The position numbers and the translations under genes were made by a program. From NCBI RefSeq assembly GCF_024198235.1, contig NZ_JAKCFB010000021.1, positions 1 to 64,000 of the forward strand: 64,000 bases of DNA, in the 5' to 3' direction. The notes beneath the pieces are model-generated. The model searched no databases, was not told the origin of the DNA, and was given only the letters and a program-made list of their open reading frames with translations. The first letter of the stretch is position 1. Every line of letters begins with the position of its first letter. This document shows, piece by piece, positions 50,975 through 60,846 of this stretch. Origin of the DNA: Myxococcus dinghuensis. Its GTDB lineage: Bacteria > Myxococcota > Myxococcia > Myxococcales > Myxococcaceae.

Positions 50975-53803
50975 ATGGCTCCCTCGAAACCCGGCTCATC
51001 GAGTGGGACGGTCGGCGCGCCCTCCCCGGGCGTCGCCTGGCACGCGCTGTCACCCGAGGCCACGCTCGGGCGCCTGGGGAGCGGGGCGCAGGGGCTGACG
51101 GACGAGCAGGCCCGCGAGCGCCTGGCGCGTCACGGCGCCAACGTGCTGGAGCGGCAGAAGCGGGAGGGGCCGCTCGCGCTCCTGTGGCGGCAGCTCAACA
51201 GCCCCTTCATCTGGGTGCTCATCGTCTCCGCGGTGCTGGCCGTGGTCATGGGCAAGGTGACGGACGGCCTGGTGGTGGCGGTGGTGGTGGTGCTCAACAC
51301 GCTCATCGGTTTCGTGCAGGAGTTCCGCGCGAGCAAGGCCATCGAGGCGCTCAGCCACATGGTGCCGGAGACGGCCACGGTGGTGCGCCGGGCGCGCAAG
51401 GCCGTGCCCGCGGCGGAGCTGGTGCCCGGGGACGTGGTGTCGCTGGCGGCGGGCGACAAGGTGCCCGCGGACATGCGGCTGTTGTCCTCGCGCAACCTCC
51501 AGGTGGAGGAGGCCGCGCTCACCGGGGAGTCGGTGCCCTCCGCCAAGCGGCCCACGCCGGTGGCGGAGGACACGGAGGTCGGGGACCGGGCGAGCCTCGT
51601 CTTCGGCGGCACGCTGGTGACGTCGGGCGCGGCCCTGGCCGTGGTGGTGGCCACCGGCGGGGCGACGGAGCTGGGCCGCATCAACGCGCTGCTGCGGGAC
51701 ACGACCGACCTCCAGACGCCGCTGACGAAGACGCTGGCCTTCATCGCCAAGGTCATCACGGTGGCCATCCTCGCCGTGTCGCTCGTCCTGCTGGGCGTGG
51801 GCGTGTGGCGGGGCTATCCCCTGAGCGAGGCGGTGGTGGTGGCCATCACCCTCGCGGTGGCCGCCATCCCGGAGGGCCTGCCCGCCATCGTCACCATCGC
51901 CCTGGCCATCGGCGTGCAGCGCATGGCGGCCCGGCGCGCCGTCATCCGCAAGCTGCCCGCGGTGGAGACGTTGGGCAGCACCACCGTCATCTGCTCCGAC
52001 AAGACGGGCACCCTGACGCGCAACGAGATGACGGTGCAGGCGCTGTGGACGCCCGTGGCGCGCTACGCGCTCACCGGCGTCGGCCATTCCCCCCGGGGCG
52101 TGCTGTGCCGGGGTGAGCAGGTGATGAACCCCGTGGTGCCGCCGGACGACGCGCGGGCGCTGCTGCTGGCGGGCGTGTTGTGCAACGACGCCGCGCTGCG
52201 CGGCGCGGAGGGGGCCTGGGAGATGACGGGTGACCCCACCGAGGGCGCGCTGGTGGTGGCCGCGGAGAAGGCGGGCCTGCACGTCGAGGCGGAGCGGGCC
52301 CGCTACCGCCGGGTGGACGCGATTCCGTTCGAGTCGGAGAACCAGTACATGGCCACGCTGCACGACGATGGCCGGGGTGGGCGCCTGCTCCTGCTCAAGG
52401 GCGCGCCGGAGGTCGTCGTGCCCCGCTGCGTGCCGCGGCCGGAGACCGCTCGCGAGCTCGTGGCCACGGAGGTGGAGCGGTTGGCGCGGCAGGGCATGCG
52501 GGTGCTGGCGGTGGCCTCGCGCAGGCTGCCCGCGTCGCACGCGGCGCTGGAGGTGGAGGACGTGGCGGGCGGCCTCGAGCTGCTGGGCCTGGAGGGGATG
52601 CTGGACCCGCCGCGCGAGGAGGCCGTCGCGGCGGTGCACGCCTGCCACGAGGCCGGCATCGTGGTGAAGATGATGACCGGCGACCACCTGGCCACGGCCG
52701 AGGCCATCGGCGCCCGGTTGGGGCTGCACGCGCCGGGAGCGCGGGGGCTGACGGGCGCGACGCTGGCGACGCTGGACGACGACCAGCTCCTCGAGGTGGC
52801 CGAGCGCACGAACGTGTTCGCCCGCGTGGCGCCCGAGCACAAGCTGCGGCTGGTGCGCGCGCTGCAGCGGCGCCGGCACGTGGTGGCGATGACGGGGGAC
52901 GGGGTGAACGACGCGCCCGCGCTGAAGCAGGCCAACATCGGCGTGGCCATGGGCATCACCGGCACGGCGGTGTCGAAGGAGTCCGCGGACATCGTCCTGA
53001 CGGACGACAACTTCGCCTCCATCGCGGCGGCGGTGGAGGAGGGGCGGCGCGTCTACGACAACCTCATCAAGTCCCTGGCCTTCGTGCTGCCCACCAACCT
53101 GGGGCTGGCGCTCATCCTCCTGTTCGGCGTGGCCTTCTTCCCCATCCAGGACTTCGGGGGCGGGCGCGTGCCGCTGATGGCCATGCTCCCCACGCAGTTG
53201 CTGTGGATCAACCTGGTGGCCACCGTGTCGCTCGCGCTGCCCCTGGCTTTCGAGGCGCGCGAGTCGGACATCATGCGCCGCAAGCCCCGGAGCCCCGACG
53301 AGCCCGTGCTCAGCCACTTCGTGGTGATGCGCACGGGCCTCGTCGCGCTGCTCATGGCGGGGGGCGGCATCGGCCTGTTCCTGTGGGAGTACACGCACGC
53401 GTCGACGCACGTGGGCCACGCGCGGGCCCTGGCCGAGGCGCAGACGATGGCGGTGAACACCGTCATCAGCTTCCAGGTCTTCTACATGGTGATGTGCCGC
53501 ACGCTGACGGGCTCGTTGCGCAAGGTGGGGCTGTTCAGCAACCCGGCGGTGTTCATGGGCATCGGCACGCTGGTGCTGCTCCAGCTGGCCCTCATGTACG
53601 TGCCCTTCATGCGCGAGGTGTTCGGCACCGCGCCGCTGTCCCTGGAGGCCATCGCCTTCTCCGTGCTGGTGGGCGCGGTGGTGGTGCCGGTGGTGGGCCT
53701 GGAGAAGTGGCTGCGCGGGCGCGGAGAGCGGAAGGCCGCGCCGCCGCTCGGCCGCGAGGAGCGCGGGCCTCCGACGGGCCCCCGCGAGCGCTTGCCGGCG
53801 TGA
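50975..53803 (+). CDS. P-type cation-transporting ATPase (type IIA-like)
   Basis: 942 aa. P2-type ATPase with an N-terminal cation-ATPase domain, TGES at 183-186 in the actuator, the transport motif PEGLP at 299-303, phosphorylation Asp342 in DKTGTLT, KGAPE, and TGDGVNDAPALKQANIGVAM in the hinge. About ten membrane helices fit. M6 reads LLWINLVATVSLALPLAFE, where the calcium-pump pattern N-L-V-T-D is altered, so calcium specificity is doubtful and another cation is possible. The ATG at 50975 (GGGAG upstream) is used rather than the GTG two codons earlier. Confidence 0.93.
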   Translation: MAPSKPGSSSGTVGAPSPGVAWHALSPEATLGRLGSGAQGLTDEQARERLARHGANVLERQKREGPLALLWRQLNSPFIWVLIVSAVLAVVMGKVTDGLVVAVVVVLNTLIGFVQEFRASKAIEALSHMVPETATVVRRARKAVPAAELVPGDVVSLAAGDKVPADMRLLSSRNLQVEEAALTGESVPSAKRPTPVAEDTEVGDRASLVFGGTLVTSGAALAVVVATGGATELGRINALLRDTTDLQTPLTKTLAFIAKVITVAILAVSLVLLGVGVWRGYPLSEAVVVAITLAVAAIPEGLPAIVTIALAIGVQRMAARRAVIRKLPAVETLGSTTVICSDKTGTLTRNEMTVQALWTPVARYALTGVGHSPRGVLCRGEQVMNPVVPPDDARALLLAGVLCNDAALRGAEGAWEMTGDPTEGALVVAAEKAGLHVEAERARYRRVDAIPFESENQYMATLHDDGRGGRLLLLKGAPEVVVPRCVPRPETARELVATEVERLARQGMRVLAVASRRLPASHAALEVEDVAGGLELLGLEGMLDPPREEAVAAVHACHEAGIVVKMMTGDHLATAEAIGARLGLHAPGARGLTGATLATLDDDQLLEVAERTNVFARVAPEHKLRLVRALQRRRHVVAMTGDGVNDAPALKQANIGVAMGITGTAVSKESADIVLTDDNFASIAAAVEEGRRVYDNLIKSLAFVLPTNLGLALILLFGVAFFPIQDFGGGRVPLMAMLPTQLLWINLVATVSLALPLAFEARESDIMRRKPRSPDEPVLSHFVVMRTGLVALLMAGGGIGLFLWEYTHASTHVGHARALAEAQTMAVNTVISFQVFYMVMCRTLTGSLRKVGLFSNPAVFMGIGTLVLLQLALMYVPFMREVFGTAPLSLEAIAFSVLVGAVVVPVVGLEKWLRGRGERKAAPPLGREERGPPTGPRERLPA

Positions 53804-53810
53804 CGGGGCG

Positions 53811-54725
53811 TCAGCGCCCGCTGGTGCGCGGTGGGTGCTCCGCGGCGTCCGGCAGCGTGGGGTCTTCCTTCTCGAAGACGAGCTTGCACTTGTCCAGCTT
53901 GGGGCCGCAGGCGCGGTCCAGGTCGCTGCGCGTGTCGCAGCCGGGCCGCTCCTCGCAGGCGTCCGGCAGGAAGGCCCAGACGAACTGGAGCACGTTGCCC
54001 CGGCGTCCCTCGGGGAGCGCGGCGAGGAAGTCCTCGCGGTAGGTGTCGAACAGGCGCGCGAGGTGGACGGTGTCCCGGTCCAGGCGCACGTGGTGCTTGT
54101 CGCCGACGAAGCGGCGGCAGGCCTCGTTGAGCTGCGCGTCCAGGAACTCGGGCTGGAAGTGGGAGCCGTCGAGCCGGGGCCCGCCGCGCGTGCCGTCGAA
54201 CAGCGCCAGGTGGACGCGCGGGTCGGCGTACTCGCGCCCGAGCACCCGGTGGCGCAGTGAGTACAGCGTCATCCGCGTGCCGCCCACGGGCCAGGCGCGC
54301 CCCCAGAAGAAGCGCCCCAGCCAGGGCTGCTCCACGCTCTCCAGATACGGATAGCCATCCACCAGCTGCTGGAGGACGAGCGCGTTGTACGCGTTGAGCC
54401 AGTACGCGAGCCCATCCTCCGCCGTGGGGAAGGTGTCCGGCCGGATGTGCGGGGAGAAGGTGGCGAGCGAGTCGACGAAGCGGTCCAGGTCCCGCCGCTC
54501 ACGCCCCATGGCCGAGAAGTCCACGTCGCCGTCCGGCTGGACGTGGCGCAGCACCTTCTCGTAGCCCAGGTAGTTGAAGGGCTCGTCGCCGGAGGGCACC
54601 GTCGTCGGCAGGAGTCCCTGGACGTGCAGCGTGACGAGCGCGCCCGTGAGGCTCACGGCGGCGAAGGCCACGGCGGGCACGAGCAGGCGACGCCGGCTGG
54701 AGGGTGAGGGAGCGGGTGCGTCCAC
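53811..54725 (-). CDS. DUF547-family protein
   Basis: 304 aa. It starts with a basic stretch and a single hydrophobic segment (about 14-35), so it is a membrane-anchored or secreted protein. The body shows the DUF547 pattern: L-A-Y-W-L-N-A-Y-N-A-L-V-L-Q-Q, FWGRAWPVGGTRMTLYSLRHRVL, DPRVHLALFDGTRGGPRL and L-N-E-A-C-R-R-F-V. The catalytic role of the family is unknown, although a cysteine-protease-like fold has been proposed. The start is uncertain: GTG at 54725 is used, GTG at 54776 is an alternative, and there is no clear ribosome-binding site. It converges on the ATPase gene with 7 bp between stops. Confidence 0.85.
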   Translation of the reverse strand: MDAPAPSPSSRRRLLVPAVAFAAVSLTGALVTLHVQGLLPTTVPSGDEPFNYLGYEKVLRHVQPDGDVDFSAMGRERRDLDRFVDSLATFSPHIRPDTFPTAEDGLAYWLNAYNALVLQQLVDGYPYLESVEQPWLGRFFWGRAWPVGGTRMTLYSLRHRVLGREYADPRVHLALFDGTRGGPRLDGSHFQPEFLDAQLNEACRRFVGDKHHVRLDRDTVHLARLFDTYREDFLAALPEGRRGNVLQFVWAFLPDACEERPGCDTRSDLDRACGPKLDKCKLVFEKEDPTLPDAAEHPPRTSGR

Positions 54726-54857
54726 GGAGCGCGCAGCATAGACCAGGGCGTGGCCCCCGAGGGGCGCGGGATGCACCCCCGGCCGCGCGGCGGGCGGCAG
54801 GACTTCCGCCGTGTGGCCCCCTCCCGGCGTCCGCGGGACGGGGGCCGGCGTGCCGCT

Positions 54858-55976
54858 TCAGCGGACCGGGAGCCGCTGGCCCGTGCGCGACGACTCCGCG
54901 ACGGTGTCCAGCAGCCGGTGCAGCGCGAGCGCGTGCTCGAAGCCCGGCGTGAGCGACGTGCCCGCGTCCACGTCCCGGGCGAAGGCGGCATACAGCAGGG
55001 CCATCTGGTGCGCGTCGTCGGACAGCGCGCCCTTCGGGCTGGAGACGTACCGCTCCGGCGTGGGGAGCGGGGCGAGGGGCTGGTCGTCGCCGCGCGCGCC
55101 GGACACGGTGAGGTCCTGCGAGAGCACCAGGTCGCCCTCCGAGCCGGTGATGGTGCAGGAGATGACGCCGCCGTTGCGCTTGCCCGCCTCGACGTGGGCG
55201 GACAGCACGGCGCCGCTCGCCAGCGTGCCGTGGAAGAGCACCTGGTCCGGCGCGGTGACGGGGATGACCTCCTCTGTCTCCACCAGCGTGGTGTGCTCGA
55301 ACTGCCGCGCGACGAGCCCGGACACGCTGTCGACGTCGCCCACCGCGGCGAGCACCGTGTCGAGGAAGTGCGCGGTGATGGTGGCCAGCACGTTGACGCC
55401 GTTCGCGGCGTCCGCCGTGTAGGCGGAGGCCTTGGGCCGCTTCAGGCCGAGCAACGACAGGCGGACCTGGAGCGTCACCGAGCGCACCTTGCCCACGTAG
55501 CCCTCCTGGAGGAGGTCGCGCAGGTAGCGCACCCCCGGGGCCTGTCGCCGCTGGAGGCCAATCACCGTGCGCACCCCCGCCACCCGCGCTCGCTCCGTCA
55601 GCTCCGTCGTCTCCGCCAGCGACACCCCCAGCGGCCACTCGCAGAACACCTGCTTCCCCGCCGCCAGGGCCGCGCGCACCAGCCGCGCGTGCTCCGGCGC
55701 GCGCACGGAGACGACCACCAGGTCCACCTCCGGGTGCTCCACCAGCGGCTCGAAGCTCGAGAAGGCGTGCGGCACGTCGAAGCGCCGCGCCGTCTCCGCC
55801 GCGCTCTCCTGGCGCGTGGTGCTCACCGCCGTCACGCGGAAGCGCGGCGAGGTCTGGAGCGCGGGCAGGTGCGCAGACGTCGCCCAGCCCCCATGCGCAT
55901 ACGTCGACCCGCCCGATGGGGTGCTCGCCCCGATGATGCCCACCCGAATCCGGTCCGACCCGCTCGTCTTGCTCAT
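54858..55976 (-). CDS. Gal80-like Gfo/Idh-family protein
   Basis: 372 aa. Rossmann N-terminus VGIIGASTPSGGSTYAHGGWATSAHLPAL and a GFO_IDH_MocA-like C-terminal domain. The family EKP lysine motif reads EWP at 113-115 (QVFCEWPLG), as in Gal80-type non-catalytic proteins. This suggests a sensor or degenerate dehydrogenase rather than a normal sugar dehydrogenase. CCAGGAGCGGGGAC precedes the ATG at 55976. A TetR gene is divergent, and a 12-bp palindrome lies between them. Confidence 0.85.
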   Translation of the reverse strand: MSKTSGSDRIRVGIIGASTPSGGSTYAHGGWATSAHLPALQTSPRFRVTAVSTTRQESAAETARRFDVPHAFSSFEPLVEHPEVDLVVVSVRAPEHARLVRAALAAGKQVFCEWPLGVSLAETTELTERARVAGVRTVIGLQRRQAPGVRYLRDLLQEGYVGKVRSVTLQVRLSLLGLKRPKASAYTADAANGVNVLATITAHFLDTVLAAVGDVDSVSGLVARQFEHTTLVETEEVIPVTAPDQVLFHGTLASGAVLSAHVEAGKRNGGVISCTITGSEGDLVLSQDLTVSGARGDDQPLAPLPTPERYVSSPKGALSDDAHQMALLYAAFARDVDAGTSLTPGFEHALALHRLLDTVAESSRTGQRLPVR

Positions 55977-56056
55977 GTCCCCGCTCCTGGCGGCGAGAGA
56001 ACCCTCGGCCACGGCCGCCGGAGGGCAAGCTAGCGAGCGATTCCCCTGGATTCAAG

Positions 56057-56068
56057 ATGACCGGTCAT
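56057..56068. promoter_or_regulatory. TetR-type operator ATGACCGGTCAT
   Basis: A perfect 12-bp palindrome between the divergent tetR and Gal80-like genes, with a GACCGGTC core as in operators of NemR/AcuR-type TetR regulators. The surrounding stretch is locally A+T-rich. It probably controls both genes. Confidence 0.65.
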
Positions 56069-56158
56069 ATTCATTGAAAACATCTGGAGAATCATGAGGT
56101 TGCCGCGCGTGGGCGCGCGCTTTTGACGCCCGCGGGGGAGGGCCCTAAAAGGGGAGGG

Positions 56159-56770
56159 ATGCCAAGAGCCAGCGTTCGCGACAGGTTGCTCGCCGCCGGT
56201 CTGGAGACGCTGCGTCAGCAGGGCTTCAACGGCTGCGGCGTCCAGGACATCACCGATGCCGCCGGGGTGCCGAAGGGCTCCTTCTACAACCACTTCGACA
56301 GCAAGGAAGCGCTGGGCGCGGCCGTCGTCGACCACTACATGCAGGTGGGTGAGGCGCAGTGGACGCGGCTGGAGGACACGTCGCTGACGCCGCTGCGCCG
56401 GCTGCGCGCGTACTTCGCGGAGCAGGTGGAGACGCTCGTGGCGGGCCGCTTCGAGTGCGGCTGCCTGCTGGCGAACTTCGCCGCGGAGCTGGCGGACCAC
56501 AGCCCCGCCATCCGCGAGCGGGTCGCCGCCTCCTTCGCCCAGTGGTCGGCGCGCATCGAGCGCGTGCTGGAAGCGGCGCAGGCCGCAGGCGAGGTGGCCC
56601 CGGACGTCGCGCCCGCCATGCTCGCCACGTTCCTGCTCGGCGCCTGGGAGGGCGCGGTGCTGCGCAGCCGCGTGATGAAGGACCGCGCGCCGCTGGACGC
56701 CTTCCTGCGGCTGGCCTTCGACCGCTCCCTGGAGATGGGCACCCCCGCCTGCGCCCCCGAGGCGACCTGA
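56159..56770 (+). CDS. TetR/AcrR-family transcriptional regulator
   Basis: 203 aa. The N-terminal HTH reads R-D-R-L-L-A-A-G-L-E-T-L-R-Q-Q-G-F-N-G-C-G-V-Q-D-I-T-D-A-A-G-V-P-K-G-S-F-Y-N-H-F-D-S-K-E-A, a canonical TetR pattern; cysteines occur at residue 26 and at a C-G-C-L element around residue 100. The cysteines recall redox- or electrophile-sensing NemR-type regulators. The ATG at 56159 is very close to its GGGGAGGG box. It is divergent from the Gal80-like gene, which it may repress through the palindrome at 56057-56068. Confidence 0.92.
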   Translation: MPRASVRDRLLAAGLETLRQQGFNGCGVQDITDAAGVPKGSFYNHFDSKEALGAAVVDHYMQVGEAQWTRLEDTSLTPLRRLRAYFAEQVETLVAGRFECGCLLANFAAELADHSPAIRERVAASFAQWSARIERVLEAAQAAGEVAPDVAPAMLATFLLGAWEGAVLRSRVMKDRAPLDAFLRLAFDRSLEMGTPACAPEAT

Positions 56771-56864
56771 ACCCGGGTCGCCGGCTGCACTGTCTAATTG
56801 GGGATTGTTGCTTTCTCGTGTCTTGAGACAGAGTGACTCCCGGGTTCAAGGGAGGGAGTCAGCT

Positions 56865-59800
56865 TTGTCCATACGTGTGGGTCTTGCTCGCGGGCTGTGT
56901 CTCGCGGTCCTGCTCTGTGGCGCGGGGGCATTCGCGCAGGGCGTCTCGGTCATCACCGGCACCATCACCAGCGCGGAGGACAAGCGCCCGCTGGCGGACG
57001 CGGTGGTGACGGCCACCTCGCCGAAGCTCCAGGGCGAGCGGGTGGTGGTCTCGGATGCCAGTGGCCTGTACCGCATCCCGCAGCTGCCGCCCGGCACGTA
57101 CACGCTGCGCGTGGAGCGTGACGGGCACGAGCCCTACGTGCGGTCGGACATCGTCCTGCGCGTGGACCGGACCATCCGGGTCAACATCCAGCTGTTGCCC
57201 ACGTCGTTCGGCGAGGAGATCTCCATCAGCGCGGCGCCCACGCTGGACATGGGCTCCAGCACGCAGGGCCTGAGCGTGGACGCGGACTTCCTGCGCAACG
57301 TGGCGGTCATCCGCCCGGGCACGAAGGGCTCCGCGTCGCGCTCCTTCGAGTCGCTGGCGGAGCTGGCGCCGGGCGCGACGGAGGACCGCTACGGCGTGAG
57401 CGTCAGCGGCAGCAGCTCCCCGGAGAGCCAGTACGTCGTGGACGGCCTGTCCGTGAACGACCCGAGCGTGGGCACCCTGGGCACGCCGCTGTCGGTGGAG
57501 TTCGTGCAGGAGGTCAACGTCATCACCGGCGGCTACATGCCGGAGTACGGCCGCTCCACGGGTGGCGTGCTCAACGTCGTCACCAAGTCGGGCTCCAACG
57601 AGTTCCACGGCTCGGTGTTCGCGAACATGGCGCCGGGTTCGCTGCAGCGCGACGGCACCGAAATCCGCCAGGAGGGCAGCGTCATCTCCGCGCAGGGCAA
57701 GCCCTGGCTCCAGGGTGACTTCGGCTTCGACCTGGGCGGCCCCATCCTCAAGGACAAGCTCTGGTTCTACGTGGGCGTCGCGCCGTCGTTCAATCGCGTC
57801 CGCGTGGACCGGCAGTTGAGCGCGCTGGAGCTGTGCGACGAGGTCGACCCGGCCAACGGCTGCTCCGCCGTGGGCGCGCGCCGCAAGGACCCGGCCACGG
57901 GCTTCACCGTGGTGAACCCCATCGAGGGCACACGCACCAGCCGCTTCGCCGACGAGCGCAGCGTGCAGTACATGACCAAGCTGACGTACCTCTTCACCCC
58001 GGACCACAACCTGTCCGTCTCCGTCTTCGGCACGCCGCGCTTCTCCGGCGGGGACGGCTCGTATGCCTTCAGCGACGACGGCGACCCGGAGGTCTGCCTG
58101 GGCCTGTCCTGCACCGCGTACGTGCAGGGCTCCTACGACTCCATCGCCACGAAGCGCACCAACGGCGTGCTCGACGTGGTGGCCAAGCAGTCCTCGTCCT
58201 TCTTCGACAAGAAGTTCCTCGTGGACGCCACGCTGGGCTGGCACCACCAGACGGACGACACGCTGCCGTCGGACGGCTCGAGCCTGGGGTCGGCGGAGGG
58301 GCTGGCCGGGCGCTCCAACATCGCCTGGCGCCGCACGCGCAACCCGGGCCCGCACTCCATCACCGAGTTCGAGGTGCTGCCGGACCCGTCCGTCTGTGGC
58401 GCCACGCCCGCCGAGCAGTCGCTGCGCTGTCCCGTCACGGCCTACTCCACGGGCGGTCCCGGCACCATCAGCGTCCAGGAGCTCAACCGCGTCCAGGGCA
58501 AGGTGATGGGCACGCTGCTGGTCCAGGCGCTGGGCCACCACATCATCAAGGCGGGCTTCGACGCGGAGCGGATGAGCTTCTACAACAACCGCGCGCGCAC
58601 CGGCGGCACGCCCTGGCAGGAGTGCACCGGCGGCGACTGCTTCTTCACCCTCAACCAGTACGGCTACCTCGAGGGGCCGGACCAGCCGGTGTTCCTCGCG
58701 AGCAAGGAGGGCACGTCCACGTCGATGACGGTGGGCGGCTTCGTGCAGGACAGCTGGTCCATCCTCGACAAGGTGACGCTCAACGCGGGCCTGCGCTACG
58801 ACGTGCAGACGCTGTGGGGCCTGGACGACAAGGTGGGCCTGCACCTGCCCAACCAGTGGTCGCCGCGCGTGGGCGTCATCTACGACCCGACGCAGTCGGG
58901 CCGCTCCAAGCTCTTCGTCAACTACGCGCGCTTCTTCGAGAACGTGCCCCTGGACATGGCGGACCTGTCCTTCCCGCAGCAGCAGCTCCTGTCCGCCACC
59001 TACGACGCGCCGCCGTGCAACCCCAATGACCGCAACTCGCTGCTCACGGACTGCGTGGCGCCGGTCAACCGCCAGCCCATCGGCAACCGCGAGAGCCCCA
59101 ACCAGGTCTGGGACGCGCAGGGCGGAGACCGTGTGCCGGTGGACCCGGACATCCGCGCCCAGTCCGCGGACGAAATCATGCTGGGCGGCGAGTACGAAAT
59201 CCTGCTCGGCCGCTTCGGCGTGACGTACACCCGCCGCGTCCTCAACGACGTCATCGAGGACATGAGCCGCGACGACGGCAACACCTTCTTCCTGGGCAAC
59301 CCGGGCAAGGGGTACTCGTCCGACTTCCCGGAGGCGAAGCGCAAGTACGACGCGGTCAACGTCTACTACCAGAAGGCGTTCTCCGACGGCTGGCTGGCGC
59401 AGGCCAGCTACACGTGGTCGCAGCTGCGCGGCAACTACTCCGGCCTGTTCCGCGCGGACACCGGCCAGCTGTCGCCCAACCTGACGCGCGACTTCGACCT
59501 GCTGTCGCTCACCACCAACCGCGACGGCCCGCTGCCTGGGGACCGCGCGCACTCGTTCAAGTTCTTCGGCGCGCGCGAGTTCCGGCTGGGCAAGCTGACC
59601 AGCTTCAACGTGGGCGGCGGCTACCGCACCCGCTCCGGCACGCCGCTCAACTACCTGGGCGCGCACCCGCGCCGCAGCGGCTCGGAGACGTTCATCCTGC
59701 CGCGCGGCAGCGCCGGCCGGCTGCCGTGGGTCCACAACTTCGACACCCACGTGGGCCTCAACCAGAAGCTGTCGAACGACTACACCGTGGGCCTGTCGCT

Positions 59801-60062
59801 GGACGTCTTCAACCTCTTCAACTTCCAGCAGTACACGGCCGTGGACCAGACGCTCACCTTCACGCGCGTCTACGCCATCGAGCAGGGTGGGAAGCCGGAG
59901 GACCTGACGGCGTGCCTCACGGCGGACAACCCGGGTTGCAAGGTCATCTCCACCGCCACCAACAAGCCCATCACCCCCGCGGACATCAACCCCAACTTCA
60001 AGCGCCCGATTGCATACCAGGCGCCGCGCGCCATCCGCCTGGGCGCGAAGCTGACCTTCTAG
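56865..60062 (+). CDS. Oar-like TonB-dependent outer-membrane receptor with carboxypeptidase-like N-domain
   Basis: 1065 aa from a TTG start at 56865, preceded by GGAGGGAGTCAGC. A signal peptide ends at about AFAQ. An N-terminal carboxypeptidase-regulatory-like fold (about 30-115) has G-T-I-T-S-A-E-D-K-R-P-L-A-D-A-V-V and S-G-L-Y-R-I-P-Q-L-P-P-G-T-Y. A plug domain follows, including VDGLSVNDPSVG and FVQEVNVITGGYMPEYGRSTGGVLNVVTKSGSNEFHG, the Oar/TonB signature. The rest is a beta-barrel ending in ...RAIRLGAKLTF, with the aromatic C-terminal residue expected for outer-membrane proteins. The substrate is unknown; Oar proteins in Myxococcus are linked to protein or siderophore traffic. It is probably co-transcribed with the next lipoprotein. 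Confidence 0.92.
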   Translation: MSIRVGLARGLCLAVLLCGAGAFAQGVSVITGTITSAEDKRPLADAVVTATSPKLQGERVVVSDASGLYRIPQLPPGTYTLRVERDGHEPYVRSDIVLRVDRTIRVNIQLLPTSFGEEISISAAPTLDMGSSTQGLSVDADFLRNVAVIRPGTKGSASRSFESLAELAPGATEDRYGVSVSGSSSPESQYVVDGLSVNDPSVGTLGTPLSVEFVQEVNVITGGYMPEYGRSTGGVLNVVTKSGSNEFHGSVFANMAPGSLQRDGTEIRQEGSVISAQGKPWLQGDFGFDLGGPILKDKLWFYVGVAPSFNRVRVDRQLSALELCDEVDPANGCSAVGARRKDPATGFTVVNPIEGTRTSRFADERSVQYMTKLTYLFTPDHNLSVSVFGTPRFSGGDGSYAFSDDGDPEVCLGLSCTAYVQGSYDSIATKRTNGVLDVVAKQSSSFFDKKFLVDATLGWHHQTDDTLPSDGSSLGSAEGLAGRSNIAWRRTRNPGPHSITEFEVLPDPSVCGATPAEQSLRCPVTAYSTGGPGTISVQELNRVQGKVMGTLLVQALGHHIIKAGFDAERMSFYNNRARTGGTPWQECTGGDCFFTLNQYGYLEGPDQPVFLASKEGTSTSMTVGGFVQDSWSILDKVTLNAGLRYDVQTLWGLDDKVGLHLPNQWSPRVGVIYDPTQSGRSKLFVNYARFFENVPLDMADLSFPQQQLLSATYDAPPCNPNDRNSLLTDCVAPVNRQPIGNRESPNQVWDAQGGDRVPVDPDIRAQSADEIMLGGEYEILLGRFGVTYTRRVLNDVIEDMSRDDGNTFFLGNPGKGYSSDFPEAKRKYDAVNVYYQKAFSDGWLAQASYTWSQLRGNYSGLFRADTGQLSPNLTRDFDLLSLTTNRDGPLPGDRAHSFKFFGAREFRLGKLTSFNVGGGYRTRSGTPLNYLGAHPRRSGSETFILPRGSAGRLPWVHNFDTHVGLNQKLSNDYTVGLSLDVFNLFNFQQYTAVDQTLTFTRVYAIEQGGKPEDLTACLTADNPGCKVISTATNKPITPADINPNFKRPIAYQAPRAIRLGAKLTF

Positions 60063-60090
60063 GCCCGCCACCATGAGAGGAGAACGGAAC

Positions 60091-60834
60091 ATGACGATGC
60101 GTTGGATGGGCCTGGGCGTCGCGGTGCTGGCGCTGGCGGGCTGTACGGGCGAGGACCCGGAGGCCCAGTGTGTGGTGGCGCGCGCGGTGAGCGACGGCTC
60201 CATCGGCTCGTTCGCCACGGTGTACACGCTGCTGCCCGGACAGAACCCGGACCTGCAATGCGCCCAACTGCGGCCGGAGCCCGTCGGGCTGCAGAAGTAC
60301 TACAGCTCCAACCCGGACGCGCCGGACACCGTCGCCGTCCGCAGCGCGCGGATGGGGCGGCTCCTGGAGGACTTCGACGAGCGCCCGGACACGGACCCGG
60401 GGCACACGCCGTACTCGGTGGGCGCGTTCGCCTCCGAGTCGCCGGGGGCGGACCACTTCTGCGCCGTGCCGGAGCTGACGTCCACGCGCCTGGACGTGCC
60501 CGCCACCGACACGCTGCCCGCGCAGAGCTTCGAGTACGCGTGGACGAACCTGCGCATCTACAACACGCCCGGCATCCCCGGGACGCAGTTCGTCGCGGAC
60601 CTGACCTATACGGAGAATGGCTGCACCGCGCGCTACCAGGCCAAGGGCATCTGGCCGGTGGTGGGCTGCGCCACCAGCGGCAAGCCGGACGAGGCGAAGT
60701 GCGACCCGTATCCGGACTTCTCCGTGGGACGGCTGCGCGGCTCCGGCATCAACCCGCTGTTCCCCGTCAAGTGCGACCCCGTGGCGCTCATCTGCGTGCT
60801 CACCGGGGACGTGCCCTCCGACGAGACGCCCTGA
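60091..60834 (+). CDS. Predicted lipoprotein downstream of the Oar-like receptor
   Basis: 247 aa. Lipoprotein signal with a perfect LAGC lipobox (Cys18). The mature protein has about nine further cysteines in three clusters (CVV..., CAQL, CAVPEL, CTAR, CATS, CDPY, CDP, ICV), indicating disulfide-rich folding at the cell surface. I recognise no family. AGAGGAGAACGGAAC precedes the ATG, and only 28 bp separate it from the receptor gene. Similar receptor-lipoprotein pairs in myxobacteria suggest a surface partner for the receptor's ligand. Confidence 0.8.
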   Translation: MTMRWMGLGVAVLALAGCTGEDPEAQCVVARAVSDGSIGSFATVYTLLPGQNPDLQCAQLRPEPVGLQKYYSSNPDAPDTVAVRSARMGRLLEDFDERPDTDPGHTPYSVGAFASESPGADHFCAVPELTSTRLDVPATDTLPAQSFEYAWTNLRIYNTPGIPGTQFVADLTYTENGCTARYQAKGIWPVVGCATSGKPDEAKCDPYPDFSVGRLRGSGINPLFPVKCDPVALICVLTGDVPSDETP

Positions 60835-60846
60835 GCCCGGGCGAGT

